From NCBI GenBank assembly GCA_015494185.1, contig WGBT01000135.1:1-6327 (forward strand): DNA of 6,327 nucleotides, written 5' to 3'. Of the stretch, positions 5,401 through 6,327 are shown piece by piece. The stretch comes from Hyphomicrobiales bacterium (lineage in GTDB: Bacteria > Pseudomonadota > Alphaproteobacteria > Rhizobiales > S144-35). The notes under the pieces are model-generated. The model was not told where the DNA came from. It saw only the letters and a list, made by a program, of their open reading frames with translations, and did not search any database. Position numbers and translations under genes: made by a program. Within the stretch, counting starts at the first letter, position 1. The number at the start of each line of letters is the position of its first letter.

Positions 5401-6327
5401 AGTGGACGGTGACCTATGAGACCTTCCGTGACATGGGTGTGGCTTTTGCCGCGGCAATGGTGCTGATCTACATGCTGGTGGTCTGGGAGTTCGGCAATTT
5501 CCGTATTCCAGGCATCATCATGGCGCCCATTCCCTTGACCTTGATCGGCATCATTCCCGGTCATTGGCTGCTTGGCGCAGAATTTACCGCAACCTCGATG
5601 ATCGGCTTTATTGCCTTGGCGGGGATCATTGTCCGCAACTCGATTTTGCTGGTGGATTTCTCCCGGGAGGGGATTGCCGAGGGGAAAAACGTCCGTGAGG
5701 CGGTGCTTGATGCGGTGATCACCCGGACCCGGCCGATCATGATCACGGCGCTGGCGCTGTTGGCGGGGTCCTCGGTGATCCTGACCGATCCCATCTTCAA
5801 TGGTATGGCGATTTCGTTGATGTTTGGTGGCATGGTTTCCACCCTGTTGACCTTGATCGTCATTCCGCTGGCCAGTGTGCGCGCGGCAACGGCTCTCATC
5901 GGTGATATCAAAGTCGATCAATCACAATTGCCCCAAACGGTCCGTGGTGATGCGGCTGCGGTGCAATCTGTGGCAGACGTTGCGCCGGCGAAACCCAAGG
6001 GCCGCCTTGCAACCGCTTTGGAAAATGCCTGGTTGATGGCAAAAGCGATCCCAGCTTTTGCCGGACTGTTCTTGGCGGAGATTTTCGGCAAGCTCTTTGC
6101 CAAACCCAAAGCCTGGCTTTCCAATGCCTGGCTGATGGCGAAAGCAATGCCGTCCTTTGCCTGGATGCTGATTCAAGAGCTGTGGGCGAACCGCAAAGCG
6201 CGCAAAGCCGAAGCCGACACCCCTCAGGCAAGCGAGGCGGCCAAACCTGCGAACAAAACCCCTCAAACGGGTTCTGATGGTGGCGGCACTGGGGGTGCGC
6301 GTGAAAACAGTGGGCACGGCGACAGCG
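2499..6327 (+). CDS. RND efflux transporter permease subunit (AcrB-like), partial at 3' end
   Basis: This is a proton-driven inner-membrane pump of the RND superfamily (HAE/AcrB-like), open for 1276 codons to the window edge with no stop. The ATG at 2499 has GGAAG at 2489-2493 as a well-spaced ribosome-binding site. A hydrophilic extension of about 43 residues precedes TM1 (44-66). Next come a periplasmic porter loop (DPLERMMSEIKGV), TM2-6 from about 425 to 580, TM7 near 620-640, the second periplasmic loop (MLPLDNKPEFNVVINMPTGT) and TM8-12 from about 978 to 1126. Proton-relay residues are visible: D488 and D489 in GILVDDAIVVVENIYRR (AcrB D407/D408), R1076 and T1083 in RTRPIMIT (R971/T978), while AcrB K940 is replaced by R1046 in GIIVRNSILLVDF. 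An insertion lies at about 308-363. A tail of at least 145 residues follows TM12, longer than in AcrB, which totals about 1050. The adaptor gene upstream is its likely partner; substrate unknown. Confidence 0.95.
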   Translation, partial: MADRSDENNKLAGQGDATHGEKVHHEESRSLGLAGGMAKSFIHSPLTPLFLIASLAAGIMGLIFTPRQEDPQISVPMVDIFFQYPGASATQVASLATDPLERMMSEIKGVKHVYSATQRGGGMVTVQFEVGEEMTPSLVKLYDKLESNKDKIPPGVIGPLVKPKGVDDVPVVTLTLWSNEVDDAGLRRVALEVMQRLKEVPNTSQSFIVGGRSEEMRVEVKPERLTGFGLTMGQIAQTLKAANSRHQAGTAEAQGKYVSVYTGSFLRHAEDLRRLIVGVYQGRPVYLREVADVIEGPGDAKNVVQYFTGPQYALKYLKMLQDRPEAEKARLPAPVRKLLEEGLPADPKDIPQEVLKHIPSAKNGAPAVTIAIAKKPGSNGVSVAEGVLAQVEALKNNTIPDNVHVEITRNYGETANDKVNELILKLFVATGAVTLLILIALGWRASVVVAVVIPIVILMTVFFAWLMGFTIDRVSLFALIFSIGILVDDAIVVVENIYRRWLIEEDVRTETTVDAVREVGNPTILATFTVIAALLPMGFVSGMMGPYMAPIPALGSVAMILSLFAAFIFTPWLAYRIRPSLMELHKAHDSEQWQIGVVSKIYNRILVPFLDNARKARLLRISIWGAFLLSCLLFYTTSVSVKMLPLDNKPEFNVVINMPTGTALAETANLTQKLSEKLMEIPEVTALQSYVGTASPFDFNGLVRHYYLRDKPWQANIQVQLLKKGERERSSHELALLARKLLQPIAKSGGARSLEVVEMPPGPPVLQTMVAEVYGPDAETRRKVAQDLTEIFRKAENITDVDNYIQDPHTVWHFEIDDQKALLRGVSKEAINQQLAMAMGGYKVGTVKGRYELEPRNIVLQFPLSIRSDLARLGELPIPARNGTSVPLAELGRFVQEQQDPVIYHKDLRPVEYVTGEMTGRLAAPIYGMLEVSRLLKDYKTPEGVELSGHLVGPPENSHVSSFEWTGEWTVTYETFRDMGVAFAAAMVLIYMLVVWEFGNFRIPGIIMAPIPLTLIGIIPGHWLLGAEFTATSMIGFIALAGIIVRNSILLVDFSREGIAEGKNVREAVLDAVITRTRPIMITALALLAGSSVILTDPIFNGMAISLMFGGMVSTLLTLIVIPLASVRAATALIGDIKVDQSQLPQTVRGDAAAVQSVADVAPAKPKGRLATALENAWLMAKAIPAFAGLFLAEIFGKLFAKPKAWLSNAWLMAKAMPSFAWMLIQELWANRKARKAEADTPQASEAAKPANKTPQTGSDGGGTGGARENSGHGDS
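6024..6161 (+). repeat. Internal 99-bp-spaced repeat encoding the NAWLMAKA motif
   Basis: Within the permease tail, residues from N1176 (NAWLMAKAIPAFA) recur from N1209 (NAWLMAKAMPSFA), exactly 33 residues or 99 bp apart. Over the 39-bp cores at 6024-6062 and 6123-6161, 32 bases are identical, and several of the changes are synonymous. The pattern suggests an in-frame tandem duplication retained under protein-level selection. Confidence 0.75.

Noticed and set aside
5100..5921. 273-codon minus-strand ORF rich in His, Gln, Arg and Asp.
   Set aside because: It is antisense to the TM8-12 region of the permease, and its composition is typical of the reverse complement of a membrane-protein gene.

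Overview
The window holds a two-gene RND-type efflux operon on the + strand: a periplasmic adaptor (membrane fusion protein) followed by a large inner-membrane RND permease that runs off the right edge. At the left edge, on the - strand, is the N-terminus of a divergent PAS-domain protein. The two proteins would form a tripartite pump with an outer-membrane channel, which is not in the window. RND/adaptor pairs of this form, the proteobacterial style of the sequences and a good sigma-54 promoter all point to a Gram-negative proteobacterium, possibly an alphaproteobacterium. The genus cannot be named from this sequence alone.

Layout. Positions 1-199 (- strand) encode the first 66 residues of a PAS-domain protein, probably a sensor or regulator. 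Positions 200-548 are AT-rich and regulatory. They contain several GTTGC/GCAAC inverted repeats and a near-consensus -24/-12 (sigma-54) promoter at 449-466 pointing towards the pump genes. Positions 549-644 hold a possible 31-codon ORF with a well-placed Shine-Dalgarno. Positions 645-1022 have no gene I can support; the only clear structure is an exact 15-bp tandem duplication at 718-747. The adaptor follows at 1023-2318, then a 180-bp intercistronic gap that begins with a hairpin, then the permease from 2499 to the end of the window (1276 codons, still open).

How it may work. The simplest model is that the divergent PAS protein is a sigma-54 enhancer-binding activator. It would bind the GTTGC/GCAAC dyads and switch on the pump operon from the -24/-12 promoter in response to a signal. 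This is inference, because the AAA+ and DNA-binding domains lie outside the window. The permease keeps most of the RND proton-relay residues, but has three departures from the AcrB pattern: a long N-terminal extension, an insertion of about 55 residues in the first periplasmic porter region, and a tail of at least 145 residues after the last membrane helix that contains a 33-residue repeat. The adaptor has a methionine-rich segment at the tip of its helical hairpin. The substrate cannot be told from the sequence.
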